NCBI RefSeq assembly: GCF_013170805.1
Contig: NZ_CP051293.1
Span: 2,052,001 to 2,116,000, forward strand
Direction of reading: 5' to 3'
DNA: 64,000 nt
Source of the DNA: Mesorhizobium sp. NZP2077
GTDB lineage: Bacteria > Pseudomonadota > Alphaproteobacteria > Rhizobiales > Rhizobiaceae
A model generated the notes under the pieces. That model searched no databases. It saw only the letters and a program-made list of their open reading frames with translations, and was not told the origin of the DNA. Made by a program: the position numbers and the translations under genes. Shown here piece by piece: positions 1 through 8,468 of this stretch; within the stretch, counting starts at the first letter, position 1, and each line of letters starts with the position of its first letter.

Positions 1-342
1 GCGGGCGACCGTGGCGGCGACGAGGTCCGTCACGCGCGTCTCCATGGCATCGATGCGCAGCGAGACCGCCTTGCCGATATCGCCGCCGAAGCTTTCGAGA
101 AAACCCCTTGCTTCCTCGGCATTCGCCTGGCGCTCCGCTTCCAAGGCCGCGTCATGGGCAGCGACAAGGCGTTCCGCCAGCGTTGCCTCCGCCTGGGCAA
201 CCGCCTCGGCGATCAGCGTGCCGATGTCAGCCTTCGGTGCGGATGCTTCCGGCCTGTGGTCGGCCGCGGGCTGGGGCTGGCTGACGCGCGGCGCGCGCGT
301 GCCGAAATCAGGGAGAAGATCGAAAAGGGCTGCGGAGGCCAT
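1..342 (-). CDS. FliH-like flagellar cluster protein, C-terminus cut off by the window
   Basis: The reading frame begins with an ATG 3 bases after the fliF stop codon and stays open to the window edge, so 114 residues are visible. It starts MASAALFDLLPDF, continues with a Pro/Ala-rich stretch, and then becomes a charged Ala/Glu-rich helical segment (about residues 45-90) that could form a coiled coil. Position right after fliF, where the export-ATPase regulator FliH is often encoded, and the helical make-up suggest a FliH-type protein. This is inference from context: no diagnostic FliH motif is visible and the C-terminal half is missing. Close spacing implies translation coupled to fliF. Confidence 0.6.
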   Translation of the reverse strand, partial: MASAALFDLLPDFGTRAPRVSQPQPAADHRPEASAPKADIGTLIAEAVAQAEATLAERLVAAHDAALEAERQANAEEARGFLESFGGDIGKAVSLRIDAMETRVTDLVAATVAR

Positions 343-345
343 GGT

Positions 346-1995
346 TTACGCCGCGACTTCCTGGGCCGCCCATTTGCGCAGGATCTGCGCGGTGCGCTCC
401 TCATTGAGGTCGACCATGCGGGCAAGCCGTTCCTGTGGCGCAGGCCTGATCTTCTGGCGAAGATCATCGAGCGCATTGGCGCCGGGCCGCGAGTTGGGCA
501 AGGCGCCCATGGCGGCACCAGCATCGGCGGCAGCCGCTGCCTCCGGTGTCGGCAGCGAACGCTGGACTTCATCGAAATTGGGACCCGGCAAAGCGGGCGT
601 TGCCTTCGCCGTCAGCGCCGCCGCCATCGGCCGCAGGCCGAAGAAGGCGACCAGGAAGACGACGACGATGAAGGCGCCGGCGTTGATCAGCGTGCCAGCG
701 TGCTGGCCGATGGAATCCAGCATTCCCGCCTGCGGAATCGCCTCGCCATCCAGCCCGTCGATGAATTCGACCGCCGAGACGTCGATCATGTCGCCGCGCT
801 TGTCGTCGAAGCCAGTGGCAGAGGTCACCATCTTCTGGATTTCGGCGACGCGCTTGGCGATCTGCTCCGGGGTGGCGTCCTTGCCAAGGATCGCCTTCAG
901 CCGATCCTGGTTGACGACGACGGCGATCGACATCTTGGTGACGGTGTAGCCGTTGGAGACGGTGGCGATCTTCTTGGAGTTGATCTCGTAATTGGTGATC
1001 TCTTCCTTGCGGTCATTTGCCGAAGAGGTTTGCGGACCCTCGGTGCTGGTCGCCTGGGTCTCCGGCAGGTTCTGCTCGACGCTTGCCGGGGTCGAAGCCT
1101 GCTTCTGGTTGCTGTTTTCATTGGCGCGCACAGATTGCACCGAGCGTTCGACGCGGGAATTCGGATCGAAGATCGTTTCTTCGGTCTGGCGGGTGTCGGT
1201 GTTGACCTCGGCCTTGACGCTGGCACGGAAATTGTCCGGGCCGAGATAGGCAGTCAGCGCGCGGCGGATGTTGTCGCCGATCTGCGCTTCCACGGTCTGC
1301 TCGACGCCGAGCGTGCGGGCGGCACTGGTGTTGGACGGGTCGTCGCCGGCTGCCAGCAAATTGCCGTTGGAATCAAGCACGGTCACCTTGTCGGCCGACA
1401 GGCCGGGAACGGCGGCGGCCACGAGATGGCGGATCGACATGGCGCTTTTCTCGGCGTCGATGCCGGCATAGCGGATGACGACGGATGCGGAAGGCTGCTG
1501 CTCGTCGCGGCGGAAATTGGCGCGCTCGGACATGACGATGTGGACGCGCGCCGCCTTGATGCCTGATATCGACTGGATGGTGCGGGCGATCTCGCCTTCC
1601 AGTGCACGCACCCGCGTAATCTGCTGCATGAACGAGGTCAGGCCCATCGCGCCGACATTGTCGAACAGTTCGTAGCCGGCATTGGCGCTGGTCGGCAGCC
1701 CCTTCTCGGCAAGCAGCATGCGCGCCTGCGCCGTGGTGCCGGCCGGCACCAGCACGGAGGTTCCGTCGGCGCCGACGTCGAAGCCGATGCCGGCCTCGCC
1801 CAGCACCAGGCCGATCTGGTTCACGTCGGAACGATCAAGGCCGACATAGAGCGTGTCGTAGGCCGGGCGGTTGAGGTAGACCGAGGCGATGCCGATGACG
1901 CCCATCACCAGAACGGCGATGCCCGCCAGCATGGCGAGGCGCTTCACACCAAAACCGCGGAGGTTAGAGATGATGCTCTGGATCTGTTCCGGCAC
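346..1995 (-). CDS. fliF: Flagellar MS-ring protein FliF
   Basis: FliF builds the membrane-supramembrane ring that anchors the flagellar basal body and the export gate. The 549-residue product is normal for rhizobia. It has a first membrane helix at about residues 18-40, the periplasmic ring-building region beginning RPAYDTLYVGLDRSDVNQIG, a low-complexity Thr/Ser/Gln-rich stretch near residues 285-325, and a second membrane helix at about 433-452. The cytoplasmic tail ends in RLARMVDLNEERTAQILRKW, the part that binds FliG. It lies downstream of two flagellin genes on the same strand, separated from the nearer one by 120 bases that include a terminator-like hairpin, so it probably has its own promoter there. 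Confidence 0.97.
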   Translation of the reverse strand: MPEQIQSIISNLRGFGVKRLAMLAGIAVLVMGVIGIASVYLNRPAYDTLYVGLDRSDVNQIGLVLGEAGIGFDVGADGTSVLVPAGTTAQARMLLAEKGLPTSANAGYELFDNVGAMGLTSFMQQITRVRALEGEIARTIQSISGIKAARVHIVMSERANFRRDEQQPSASVVIRYAGIDAEKSAMSIRHLVAAAVPGLSADKVTVLDSNGNLLAAGDDPSNTSAARTLGVEQTVEAQIGDNIRRALTAYLGPDNFRASVKAEVNTDTRQTEETIFDPNSRVERSVQSVRANENSNQKQASTPASVEQNLPETQATSTEGPQTSSANDRKEEITNYEINSKKIATVSNGYTVTKMSIAVVVNQDRLKAILGKDATPEQIAKRVAEIQKMVTSATGFDDKRGDMIDVSAVEFIDGLDGEAIPQAGMLDSIGQHAGTLINAGAFIVVVFLVAFFGLRPMAAALTAKATPALPGPNFDEVQRSLPTPEAAAAADAGAAMGALPNSRPGANALDDLRQKIRPAPQERLARMVDLNEERTAQILRKWAAQEVAA

Positions 1996-2049
1996 GATAG
2001 AGCGACTCCCAGCATGATTGTCCGCCGGAACAGTAGCCCTCGAAGCTTG

Positions 2050-2086
2050 TGCGAAAATGAAATCAGGCCGCGCTTGCGGCGCGGCC
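2050..2086 (-). terminator. Rho-independent terminator after first flagellin gene
   Basis: An 8-bp perfect stem GGCCGCGC/GCGCGGCC at 2066-2086 has a five-base loop. Read on the minus strand it is followed by a T-rich stretch (TGATTTCATTTTCG). It lies about 30 bases beyond the flagellin stop codon, and a near-identical stem follows the second flagellin gene. Confidence 0.75.
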
Positions 2087-2115
2087 CGTGTAGGTATCTG
2101 TCAGTTGCGGCCGGA

Positions 2116-3186
2116 TTAGCCGTTCTTGAACAGCGACAGGATCGACTGCGACGAGCTGTTGGCGATCGACAGCGACTGGATGCCGAGCTGCTGCTGCACC
2201 TGCAGCGCCTGCAGGCGGGTCGATTCCTTGTTCATGTCGGCATCGACGAGCTGGCCGACACCGCGGTCGATGGAGTCCATGAGGCTCTGCGTGAAGGTCT
2301 TCTGCAAGTCGATCGAGCTCTTGGCCGAGCCGAGGATGGTGGCTGAGTCGGTCAACTGGCTCATGACCTTGTCGATCTTGCCAACCATCTGGGTGATGAT
2401 GTCGTCGGTCACGCCGGGCGCGGTGATGTCGAGATTGTAGGCTGAGACGTTGTCGATCCTGGGCACCGCCGCCCCCGCCGCGGCCTGGCCAGCGGTGTTG
2501 GCGGCAATGTCCGTGGAGCCGCCGGCGAGCGCGGTGGCATAGGCGTTGTCGTACAGGCTCTGGGCGGCGGCTGTGGAATAGACTGAGGTCTGGCGGTCCA
2601 GCGTGCCTTGGTTCTTGACGTCCGTGGCAAGGCCGGAATCGAACAGCTTGGTGCTCTCGACATTGATGTCGATCGTTCCGAGCGAGATGGCGCCCGACGA
2701 GGAGCGGTTGAAGGACGAGACGATCTTGGCGTCGGGCTGGACGCCATCATTGGGGGCGGCAACCTGCGTTGACGTCACCGAAAGGAAGTTCGAACCCGAG
2801 AAGGTTGCGGCGTCGGCGAAGGACTTCATCTGCGCCTGCAGTGCCGTGATTTCGGTCTGCGTCTTTGCCTTGGCGGCAGCCGTCTGGCCAATGGTGGAGA
2901 GCAACTTGGTCTTGATCTTGCCGATCGTATCCAGCGCATTGTTCATGCCGGTATAGGCGGTGTCGACCTTCGAGGCGCCGAGGCCGAGCGCATCCTGCAC
3001 CGTTGACAGCGCCTGGTTGTCGGAGCGCATCGTCGTGGCGATCGACCAGTAGGCGGCGTTGTCGGAGGCCTCGGAGACCCTGTAGCCGGTCGATATGCGA
3101 GCCTCTGTCTGCTGAAGCGATTTGTTGGTGGCGTTGAGGCTTTGAAGTGCGGTCAACGCCGCAGCGTTTGTCATGATGCTCGCCAA
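2116..3186 (-). CDS. Flagellin (first copy)
   Basis: A structural subunit of the flagellar filament, 356 residues. It has the conserved N-terminal D0/D1 region (MASIMTNAAALTALQSLNAT..., ISTGYRVSEASDNAAYWSIA) and the C-terminal coiled region (STRLQALQVQQQLGIQSLSI, ending SILSLFKNG), with a variable centre. Aligned with the second flagellin, the start is a TTG at 3186: AAGGAG lies 8 bases upstream of that TTG, whereas the next ATG (Met5) would be too far from it. The leader carries two ACCGGT blocks that could pair (see separate entry). Two flagellin genes in tandem are usual in rhizobia, which build filaments from several flagellins. Confidence 0.96.
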   Translation of the reverse strand: MASIMTNAAALTALQSLNATNKSLQQTEARISTGYRVSEASDNAAYWSIATTMRSDNQALSTVQDALGLGASKVDTAYTGMNNALDTIGKIKTKLLSTIGQTAAAKAKTQTEITALQAQMKSFADAATFSGSNFLSVTSTQVAAPNDGVQPDAKIVSSFNRSSSGAISLGTIDINVESTKLFDSGLATDVKNQGTLDRQTSVYSTAAAQSLYDNAYATALAGGSTDIAANTAGQAAAGAAVPRIDNVSAYNLDITAPGVTDDIITQMVGKIDKVMSQLTDSATILGSAKSSIDLQKTFTQSLMDSIDRGVGQLVDADMNKESTRLQALQVQQQLGIQSLSIANSSSQSILSLFKNG

Positions 3187-3207
3187 GAAACTCGCTCCTT
3201 TTTCAGA

Positions 3208-3230
3208 CCGGTCTTTCTCAAAAACCGGTG
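3208..3230 (-). promoter_or_regulatory. Inverted ACCGGT pair in flagellin leader
   Basis: On the minus strand, ACCGGT, eleven bases and ACCGGT stand just before the Shine-Dalgarno AAGGAG of the first flagellin gene. Since ACCGGT is its own reverse complement, the two blocks can pair into a stem, or act as a protein site in DNA. The second flagellin leader has a related hairpin with an ACCGGA/TCCGGT stem. Function is unknown; a post-transcriptional FlbT-type control site is one possibility. Confidence 0.4.
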
Positions 3231-3402
3231 TTGCCCTCGCGAGCCGCTGGCCCGCCCATCGATTGCCGTCGACCGACCGGGCCGATTCGCCAATCCGTTG
3301 TAAGCTTTTGGTTAACCATGACTAGCGCGTTATGGTTAACGGCCTGTTAAAGGCCCGCTTTCGAGGGTTAAGAAACGAGGGTTGCGCGTGGCTGGAGCAA
3401 AC

Positions 3403-3433
3403 GTAAAACGGGCCGCGCTTTTGGCGCGGCCCG
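3403..3433 (-). terminator. Rho-independent terminator after second flagellin gene
   Basis: A 10-bp perfect stem CGGGCCGCGC/GCGCGGCCCG (3409-3433) with loop TTTTG. On the minus strand it is followed by TTTTACG. It sits about 35 bases beyond the flagellin stop. Confidence 0.8.
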
Positions 3434-3468
3434 ATGTCATAGTGCGAACTACGCGTCAGCGAAGTCGA

Positions 3469-4452
3469 TTAGCGGAAGAGCGACAGGATCGACTGCGAGG
3501 AGCCGTTGGCGATCGACAGCGCCTGGACGCCGAGCTGCTGCTGAACCTGCAGGGCCTGGAGGCGGGTCGATTCCTTGTTCATGTCGGCATCAACGAGCTG
3601 GCCGACACCGCGATCGATGGAGTCCATCAGGCTCGAGGTGAAGGTCTTCTGCAGGTCGATGGAGCTCTTGGCGGCGCCGAGCTTGGTCGCGGCGGTCGTC
3701 ATGTCCTTGAGTGCGGCGTCGACGACGTTCATCTGCTGCGCGATCTGAGTATCGCTGGCGGCAACGCCACCCCCGAAGATTTTTAGCGTGGCAACCGAAT
3801 AGGTGTCGGTAGCAGCTGCAGCGGCGCCCAGCGTTGGGGTAGAGGCCGTCGTAACCGCAGCCCCTGTGGTGCCGAGGCGGTCTGTGTCAAGAATGCCCTT
3901 GGCGGTCGGCGCGGCACCGGCATCGTAGAGCTTGATGCTTTCCACATTGACGTCGATCGTGCTGACCGAAGCAGCGCCGGTGGCGTCACGGTTGAAGGCC
4001 GAAACGATTTTCACGTCGGCAGCCGTGCCCGAGGCAGTGGAAACCGAAAGCATGTTGGTGCCGGAGAAGGTGGCGCCATCGGCATAGGACTTCAACTGCG
4101 CCTGGAGGGCAGCGATTTCCACCTGGGTCTTTTCCTTGGAGGCATCGGTCTGACCGTAGGACGACAGCAGCTTGGTCTTGATCTGGTTGATGGTGTCGAT
4201 CGCGCTGTTCATGCCGGTGTAGGCGGTGTCGACTTTCGAAGCACCGAGGCCGAGTGCGTCCGAAACGGTCGACATGGCCTGGTTGTCCGAGCGCATCGTG
4301 GTGGCGATCGACCAGTAAGCGGCGTTGTCGGAAGCCTGGGAAACGCGATAGCCCGTCGAGATGCGGGCCTGGGTGGTGTCGAGGTTCTTCTGGGTGGCGC
4401 TCAAGCTCTGCAGAGCGGTCAACGCCGAGGCGTTGGTCATGATACTGGCCAT
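3469..4452 (-). CDS. Flagellin (second copy)
   Basis: Filament subunit, 327 residues, starting with ATG and MASIMTNASALTALQSLSAT. The N-terminal 130 or so residues and the last 60 match the downstream flagellin closely (DALGLGASKVDTAYTGMNS; STRLQALQVQQQLGVQALSI), while the central surface-exposed region differs and is about 30 residues shorter. That pattern is expected for paralogous flagellins. Its own terminator at 3403-3433 suggests the two flagellin genes are separate transcripts. The 5' leader contains a perfect hairpin at 4488-4508. Confidence 0.96.
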   Translation of the reverse strand: MASIMTNASALTALQSLSATQKNLDTTQARISTGYRVSQASDNAAYWSIATTMRSDNQAMSTVSDALGLGASKVDTAYTGMNSAIDTINQIKTKLLSSYGQTDASKEKTQVEIAALQAQLKSYADGATFSGTNMLSVSTASGTAADVKIVSAFNRDATGAASVSTIDVNVESIKLYDAGAAPTAKGILDTDRLGTTGAAVTTASTPTLGAAAAATDTYSVATLKIFGGGVAASDTQIAQQMNVVDAALKDMTTAATKLGAAKSSIDLQKTFTSSLMDSIDRGVGQLVDADMNKESTRLQALQVQQQLGVQALSIANGSSQSILSLFR

Positions 4453-4487
4453 GGCTACTCGTACCTTGTTTTTACAGGTGTTTTTGG

Positions 4488-4508
4488 CATACCGGATTGT
4501 CCGGTATG
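4488..4508 (-). promoter_or_regulatory. Perfect hairpin/palindrome in second flagellin leader
   Basis: Nine bases CATACCGGA and their exact reverse complement TCCGGTATG flank a three-base centre. The palindrome ends 36 bases upstream of the flagellin ATG and is not followed by a T run on either strand, so it is not a terminator. It could be an operator or an RNA hairpin in the leader. The binding factor is not known from sequence. Confidence 0.5.
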
Positions 4509-4694
4509 ACGGAGCGGCATCATGCCAATGACCGTTGCGTTTGGGTCACCCGCCATCTGCGAGCGACTATGGCGGCGAGTTCCTACCAAAGGGCTAAATC
4601 GGACGGTTAATCGAAAATAATTCCAGAAAAAATCGACGACGTCTCGCGCTCCCGGTTCTTACGGGCAGCGTCGCGATGGGCCGATACGGCGAGG

Positions 4695-5426
4695 TCAGTT
4701 GAAGGAGCGCACCAGGCTGCCGACGAGCAGATTCCAGCCGTCGATCAGGACGAAGAACAGGATCTTGAACGGCAGCGACACCACGGTCGGCGGCAGCATC
4801 ATCATGCCCATCGCCATGGTGATGGTGGCGACGATTAGGTCGATGACCAGGAACGGCAGCACGATCAGGAAGCCGATCTCGAAGCCGCGCCTGATCTCGG
4901 AGATCATGAAGGCCGGCACCAGGATGCGCAGGTCGACCGTCTCCTTGGCAACGACCTGGCCGCGCTCGCGGGCGAGGTCTGCGAAGAGATCGAAGTCCTT
5001 GTCACGCACATTGTGCAGCATGAAGGTGCGGAACGGATCGGAGATCTTCTCGAAAGCCTCGGTCTGGCTGATCTGGTTGTCCATCAGCGGCTTGACGCCG
5101 GTGTTCCAGGCCTGATCGAAGGTCGGCGCCATGACATAGAACGTCATGAACAGCGACAGCGAAATCAGGATGAGGTTTGCCGGCGTCGACTGCAGGCCGA
5201 TGCCGGCACGCAGGATCGAGAAGGCGATGACGAAGCGGGTGAAGCTCGTCACCATGATCAGCAGCCCCGGCGCCACCGACAGCACGGTCAGCAGGCCGAA
5301 CATCTGGATGATGTAGCCGACGGTGGTGCCATCGGCCTTGCCGATGCCGCCGAGGTCCAGCTGCTGCGCCGCCGCGATCGATGTGGCGGCGCCGATCAGC
5401 GCCGCGGCGAGAAGGAACTTCTTCAT
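4695..5426 (-). CDS. fliP: Flagellar export gate protein FliP
   Basis: Core inner-membrane component of the flagellar type III export gate, 243 residues. It starts with a cleavable signal (MKKFLLAAALIGAATSIAAA), followed by the family's hydrophobic segments: LTVLSVAPGLLIMVTSFTRF, ILISLSLFMTFYVMAPTFDQ, and the C-terminal pair around FLIVLPFLVIDLIVATITMA and VSLPFKILFFVLIDGWNLL. Its ATG overlaps the fliL stop as ATGA, so it is translationally coupled to fliL. It is the last gene of the flgF-to-fliP array; the next 240 bases are the flagellin leader region. Confidence 0.97.
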   Translation of the reverse strand: MKKFLLAAALIGAATSIAAAQQLDLGGIGKADGTTVGYIIQMFGLLTVLSVAPGLLIMVTSFTRFVIAFSILRAGIGLQSTPANLILISLSLFMTFYVMAPTFDQAWNTGVKPLMDNQISQTEAFEKISDPFRTFMLHNVRDKDFDLFADLARERGQVVAKETVDLRILVPAFMISEIRRGFEIGFLIVLPFLVIDLIVATITMAMGMMMLPPTVVSLPFKILFFVLIDGWNLLVGSLVRSFN

Positions 5427-5917
5427 TCGAGCAGCAATGTCCTGATGAGAACCTGTTTGGCGTGCCCTTGGCTGCGGATCGAGGCGCGTTCCTCGAGATC
5501 GGCTTTCAGGTGCTGGTAACCGCTGGCGCCCTCGATCTGATGCATCTTCAGCGTGCGCACGAAGGCCAGAAGGTCCTGATGGATGTCCTCCGTCATCGCC
5601 GGCGGCTGCGGCGCGTCGTAGACCACGGATACTTCCATCCTGATCCAGGTGTCGGCGGGTGAGGCGATATTGGTGGTGATCGGCGCCAGTGCGACGACGG
5701 TCGGCCCTGCGCCAGGCTCATGTGCGGCGGCGGGCTCGACAGGCTTGCCCTCATTTTCAGGCGCAACCGGCACCGATGACGGTGCGTCGACGCCCTTGAG
5801 ATAGCCGCCGGACATCCAACCCATGCCGATGGCGGCGGCCGTCACCACCAGCAGCATGGCGCCCTGGACGACAAGGGAAGGACCCTTGCGAGGCTGAAGC
5901 TGTTCGACATTGGCCAC
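5423..5917 (-). CDS. fliL: Flagellar basal-body protein FliL
   Basis: FliL is a single-pass inner-membrane protein that sits around the stator and supports torque. The frame is open far upstream into flgH, but the likely start is a GTG at 5917 (VANVEQLQPRKGPSLVVQ) with GGGGA upstream; this gives 164 residues and leaves a short gap after flgH. A membrane helix lies near residues 18-36 (AMLLVVTAAAIGMGWMSGGY), followed by a Pro/Glu-rich linker and a periplasmic FliL domain (IRMEVSVVYD..., HQDLLAFVRTLKMHQIEGAS). The stop overlaps fliP. Confidence 0.92.
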   Translation of the reverse strand: MANVEQLQPRKGPSLVVQGAMLLVVTAAAIGMGWMSGGYLKGVDAPSSVPVAPENEGKPVEPAAAHEPGAGPTVVALAPITTNIASPADTWIRMEVSVVYDAPQPPAMTEDIHQDLLAFVRTLKMHQIEGASGYQHLKADLEERASIRSQGHAKQVLIRTLLLE

Positions 5918-5937
5918 GGTGCTTTGTTCCCCAATCC

Positions 5938-6639
5938 CTAGAACGGAAGAACCTGGTCGAGAACCTGCTGGCCGTAGGCCGGCTGCTGGATCTCGGTGAT
6001 TCGGCCGCGTCCGCCATAGGAGATGCGCGCCTCGGCGATGCGCTCGTAAGGGATCGTGTTCTCGCCGCCGATATCGGCGGGCCTGACGATGCCGGCGATG
6101 GTCAGCACCCGCAGTTCGGCGTTGACGCGCACTTCCTGCGAGCCTCTGATCATCAGGTTGCCGTTGGGCAGGACGTCCGTGACGATGGCGGCGACATTGA
6201 GTTCGAGGGTCTCCGATCGCTTGATCTCGCCGTCCGCGGTAGTGTCCGTGCCGGAACTGAGCGCGCCAGAGCCCTTGCCAGCGGTACTCAGCTTGTCCCA
6301 TTGCGCGCTGATGTCGTAGCCGAGCTTGCGGTTGGCGGTGCGGCTCCGGTCGTTCTGGTTCTTGAAATTGGCCCTGTCGTTGATCGAGATCTTGACAGTG
6401 AGAATGTCGCCTTGCGACAGTGCCCGCGGGTCGGTGAACAGCCGGCTCTGGCGGTCGTTCCACAGCGAGAATTTCCTTACCGGTGCAGTTGGCGGTTCCG
6501 GATAGAGCGAGCCAGTGGTGCCGTCGCTCACGCCGGAGCCGACAGGCGACAGTGCCGGTTCCTTGCCGACTTGGCGCAGGTCCGTGCCACAGCCCGACAG
6601 CATCGCGACCGCGCACAAGATGAGCGTTTTGCGGATCAT
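5938..6639 (-). CDS. flgH: Flagellar L-ring lipoprotein FlgH
   Basis: FlgH forms the outer-membrane L ring, the bushing for the flagellar rod. The 233-residue protein begins with a lipoprotein signal, MIRKTLILCAVAMLSGC, with a lipobox at LSGC and Cys17 as the acylation site. Conserved FlgH features follow: a SLWNDRQSRLFTDPRALSQG segment, DILTVKISINDRANFKNQND, and a C-terminal region with NGNLMIRGSQEVRVNAELRV and IAGIVRPADI. Its ATG overlaps the motE stop by four bases. Confidence 0.97.
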   Translation of the reverse strand: MIRKTLILCAVAMLSGCGTDLRQVGKEPALSPVGSGVSDGTTGSLYPEPPTAPVRKFSLWNDRQSRLFTDPRALSQGDILTVKISINDRANFKNQNDRSRTANRKLGYDISAQWDKLSTAGKGSGALSSGTDTTADGEIKRSETLELNVAAIVTDVLPNGNLMIRGSQEVRVNAELRVLTIAGIVRPADIGGENTIPYERIAEARISYGGRGRITEIQQPAYGQQVLDQVLPF

Positions 6640-7223
6640 GACGGATCTACCCTTCGGGCTGCGCTGGCCATGATGCCGGTGAGCGTCGCCGCCGCCTTCT
6701 GGTCCATTTCGTTGAGAATGACGCTGGCCTTGCGTGAATCGAGCTTCATCAGGATGGCCGCGGCCAGATCGGCATTGACGATCGCCAGGCGTTCGGCCGC
6801 CGCATCAGGCTTCATGCCGGCATAGATCTTGACAACGCCGTCCTCGGCTCGAGCGAGGAAGACTTCGCGCCGCTTCAGCCAGGTCTCATATTCGGCCTTC
6901 TTCGCGTCCAGCGCTTTCATGCGTTCGTCGATGCCGGCCTGGAGCTGCTTCAACTCTTCCGCCTGCAAGGCATAGCGGCGGTCGCGCGCGGCGTCGGCTA
7001 TGTTGGAGCAGAAGCGCTCGATCTCGCTCTGATCCGGCGCTTTCTCCTTCGTCAGTTGCTGAGGCGCCACCGCGGGCTGCGCTCCGGGCAGAACCTGGCG
7101 AACGACATCCTCGGCGCGTGCGCTGCCGATTGAAACAGACATTGCCGCGAGAGCCGTGGCCCCGAACAGGATTGCGCGGGGGCGGCGTCTTTCATGGGAT
7201 GAGAGGGAGTGGATCATCGGCAT
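6636..7223 (-). CDS. motE: MotE-like chaperone for a motility protein
   Basis: In Sinorhizobium meliloti MotE is a periplasmic chaperone that stabilises the motility protein MotC; its gene lies between flgI and flgH, exactly as here. The 195-residue product has an N-terminal signal region (to about residue 38, ending GSARA), a charged helical middle (YALQAEELKQLQAGIDERMK, likely coiled coil) and a C-terminal domain resembling the MgtE N-terminal fold (RLAIVNADLAAAILMKLDSR; KASVILNEMD). Assignment rests on gene order plus architecture. No motB, motC or motD is in the window. Confidence 0.85.
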   Translation of the reverse strand: MPMIHSLSSHERRRPRAILFGATALAAMSVSIGSARAEDVVRQVLPGAQPAVAPQQLTKEKAPDQSEIERFCSNIADAARDRRYALQAEELKQLQAGIDERMKALDAKKAEYETWLKRREVFLARAEDGVVKIYAGMKPDAAAERLAIVNADLAAAILMKLDSRKASVILNEMDQKAAATLTGIMASAARRVDPS

Positions 7224-7226
7224 CGC

Positions 7227-8468
7227 CTATTGGAGAACCAGATCGGCTTGCAGGGCGCCGGCCGACTTGATGCCTTGCAGGATGGCAATGATGCCATCCG
7301 GCTTGACGCCGAGGCGGTTGAGGCCGGAAACCAGGGTTTGCAGGTCGGGTCCGTCGAGCACCGCGACGCGGCCATTCGGCCGGCTGGCGTCGATGGCGGT
7401 GAACGGTTCGACGGCGGTTTCGCCCTTGGAGAAGGGTTCAGGCTGCACGACGCGCGGCGCTTCCGTTATGCGCACCGTCAGCGTGCCGTGGCTGATGGCG
7501 ACGCGCGATATCTTGACGTCATTGCCGATGACGATGGTGCCGGTGCGCTCGTCGATGACGACACGGGCCGGCGTATCGGATTCGACCACCAGGTTTTCGA
7601 TCTCGGCATAGAAGCGCGCGGCCGAGACATTCCTCGGCCTTCTGATCTGGACGGTGCGGGAATCGCGCTCGGCCGCCACGCGCATGCCGAAGCGCTGGCT
7701 GGTGTAGTCGTTGATGGCGTCGGCGATGCGGATGGCAGTCGAAAAATCGGGATTGCGCAACTGCAGCGTCAGCGTTGACTGGTCGTCGAATTCGGCTTTC
7801 ACCTGCCGCTCGACGATGGCGCCGTTCGGCACGCGGCCGGCGGTCGGCACGCCTTGCGTCAGTTGCTGGGCCTGACCTTGGGCGATGAAGCCGGAAACGA
7901 TGACCGCGCCCTGGCCGACGGCATAAATCTCGCCGTCCGCCGCCTTGAGCGGCGTCATGATCAGCGTGCCGCCGGCAAGCGAGGTGGCGTCGCCCATCGA
8001 GGAGACGTCGATGTCGATGCGGGCACCCGACTGCACATAGGGGGGCATATTGGCGGTGACGATGACGGCGGCGACGTTCTTGGCGCGCGCGCTGCCGCCT
8101 TCGGTGGCGATGCCGAGATTCTCCAGCATGGCGCGGATCGACTGCTCGGTGAACGGCGAATTGCGCAGGCTGTCACCCGAGCCGGCGAGGCCGATGACAA
8201 GACCGTAGCCGACCAGCTGGTTGTCGCGCGAACTCTGCAGCTGGGCGATGTCCTTGATGCGCGAGGCGACCTGGCCGGGCGGCAGCGAGCTTGGCCCGGG
8301 CGAAACGCGGAACATGCGTGTGGTGGTCGCCGGATCATATTCCGGATCGTTGTCGACGCCGCCGTTCCTGGCGGCGAGTTCGCGCTTGGCCTTCGGCGTC
8401 AGGCCGTCGGCCAGAGCCGGCTGCAGGCCGAGGGTGGCCGCGAGCAGAAGGGCAAGCAGGCCCATCAT
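7227..8468 (-). CDS. flgI: Flagellar P-ring protein FlgI
   Basis: FlgI assembles the periplasmic P ring. The 413-residue protein has a signal peptide (MMGLLALLLAATLGLQPALA), then after a short spacer the family core: RIKDIAQLQSSRDNQLVGYG, a GTGDS-like LAGSGDSLRNSPFTEQSIRA, a hydrophobic NVAAVIVTANMPPYVQSGAR, and the conserved ATSLAGGTLIMTPLKAADGE. It ends VGVKPDGIIAILQGIKSAGAL-like. A typical FlgI is about 370 residues; the extra length is mostly the spacer after the signal (residues 22-60). Its start overlaps the flgA stop as ATGA. Confidence 0.97.
   Translation of the reverse strand: MMGLLALLLAATLGLQPALADGLTPKAKRELAARNGGVDNDPEYDPATTTRMFRVSPGPSSLPPGQVASRIKDIAQLQSSRDNQLVGYGLVIGLAGSGDSLRNSPFTEQSIRAMLENLGIATEGGSARAKNVAAVIVTANMPPYVQSGARIDIDVSSMGDATSLAGGTLIMTPLKAADGEIYAVGQGAVIVSGFIAQGQAQQLTQGVPTAGRVPNGAIVERQVKAEFDDQSTLTLQLRNPDFSTAIRIADAINDYTSQRFGMRVAAERDSRTVQIRRPRNVSAARFYAEIENLVVESDTPARVVIDERTGTIVIGNDVKISRVAISHGTLTVRITEAPRVVQPEPFSKGETAVEPFTAIDASRPNGRVAVLDGPDLQTLVSGLNRLGVKPDGIIAILQGIKSAGALQADLVLQ

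Noticed and set aside
154..1566. Long plus-strand open frame (470 codons) over fliF
   Set aside because: Antisense shadow of fliF; composition is the Arg/Asp/Gly-rich type seen opposite high-GC genes.
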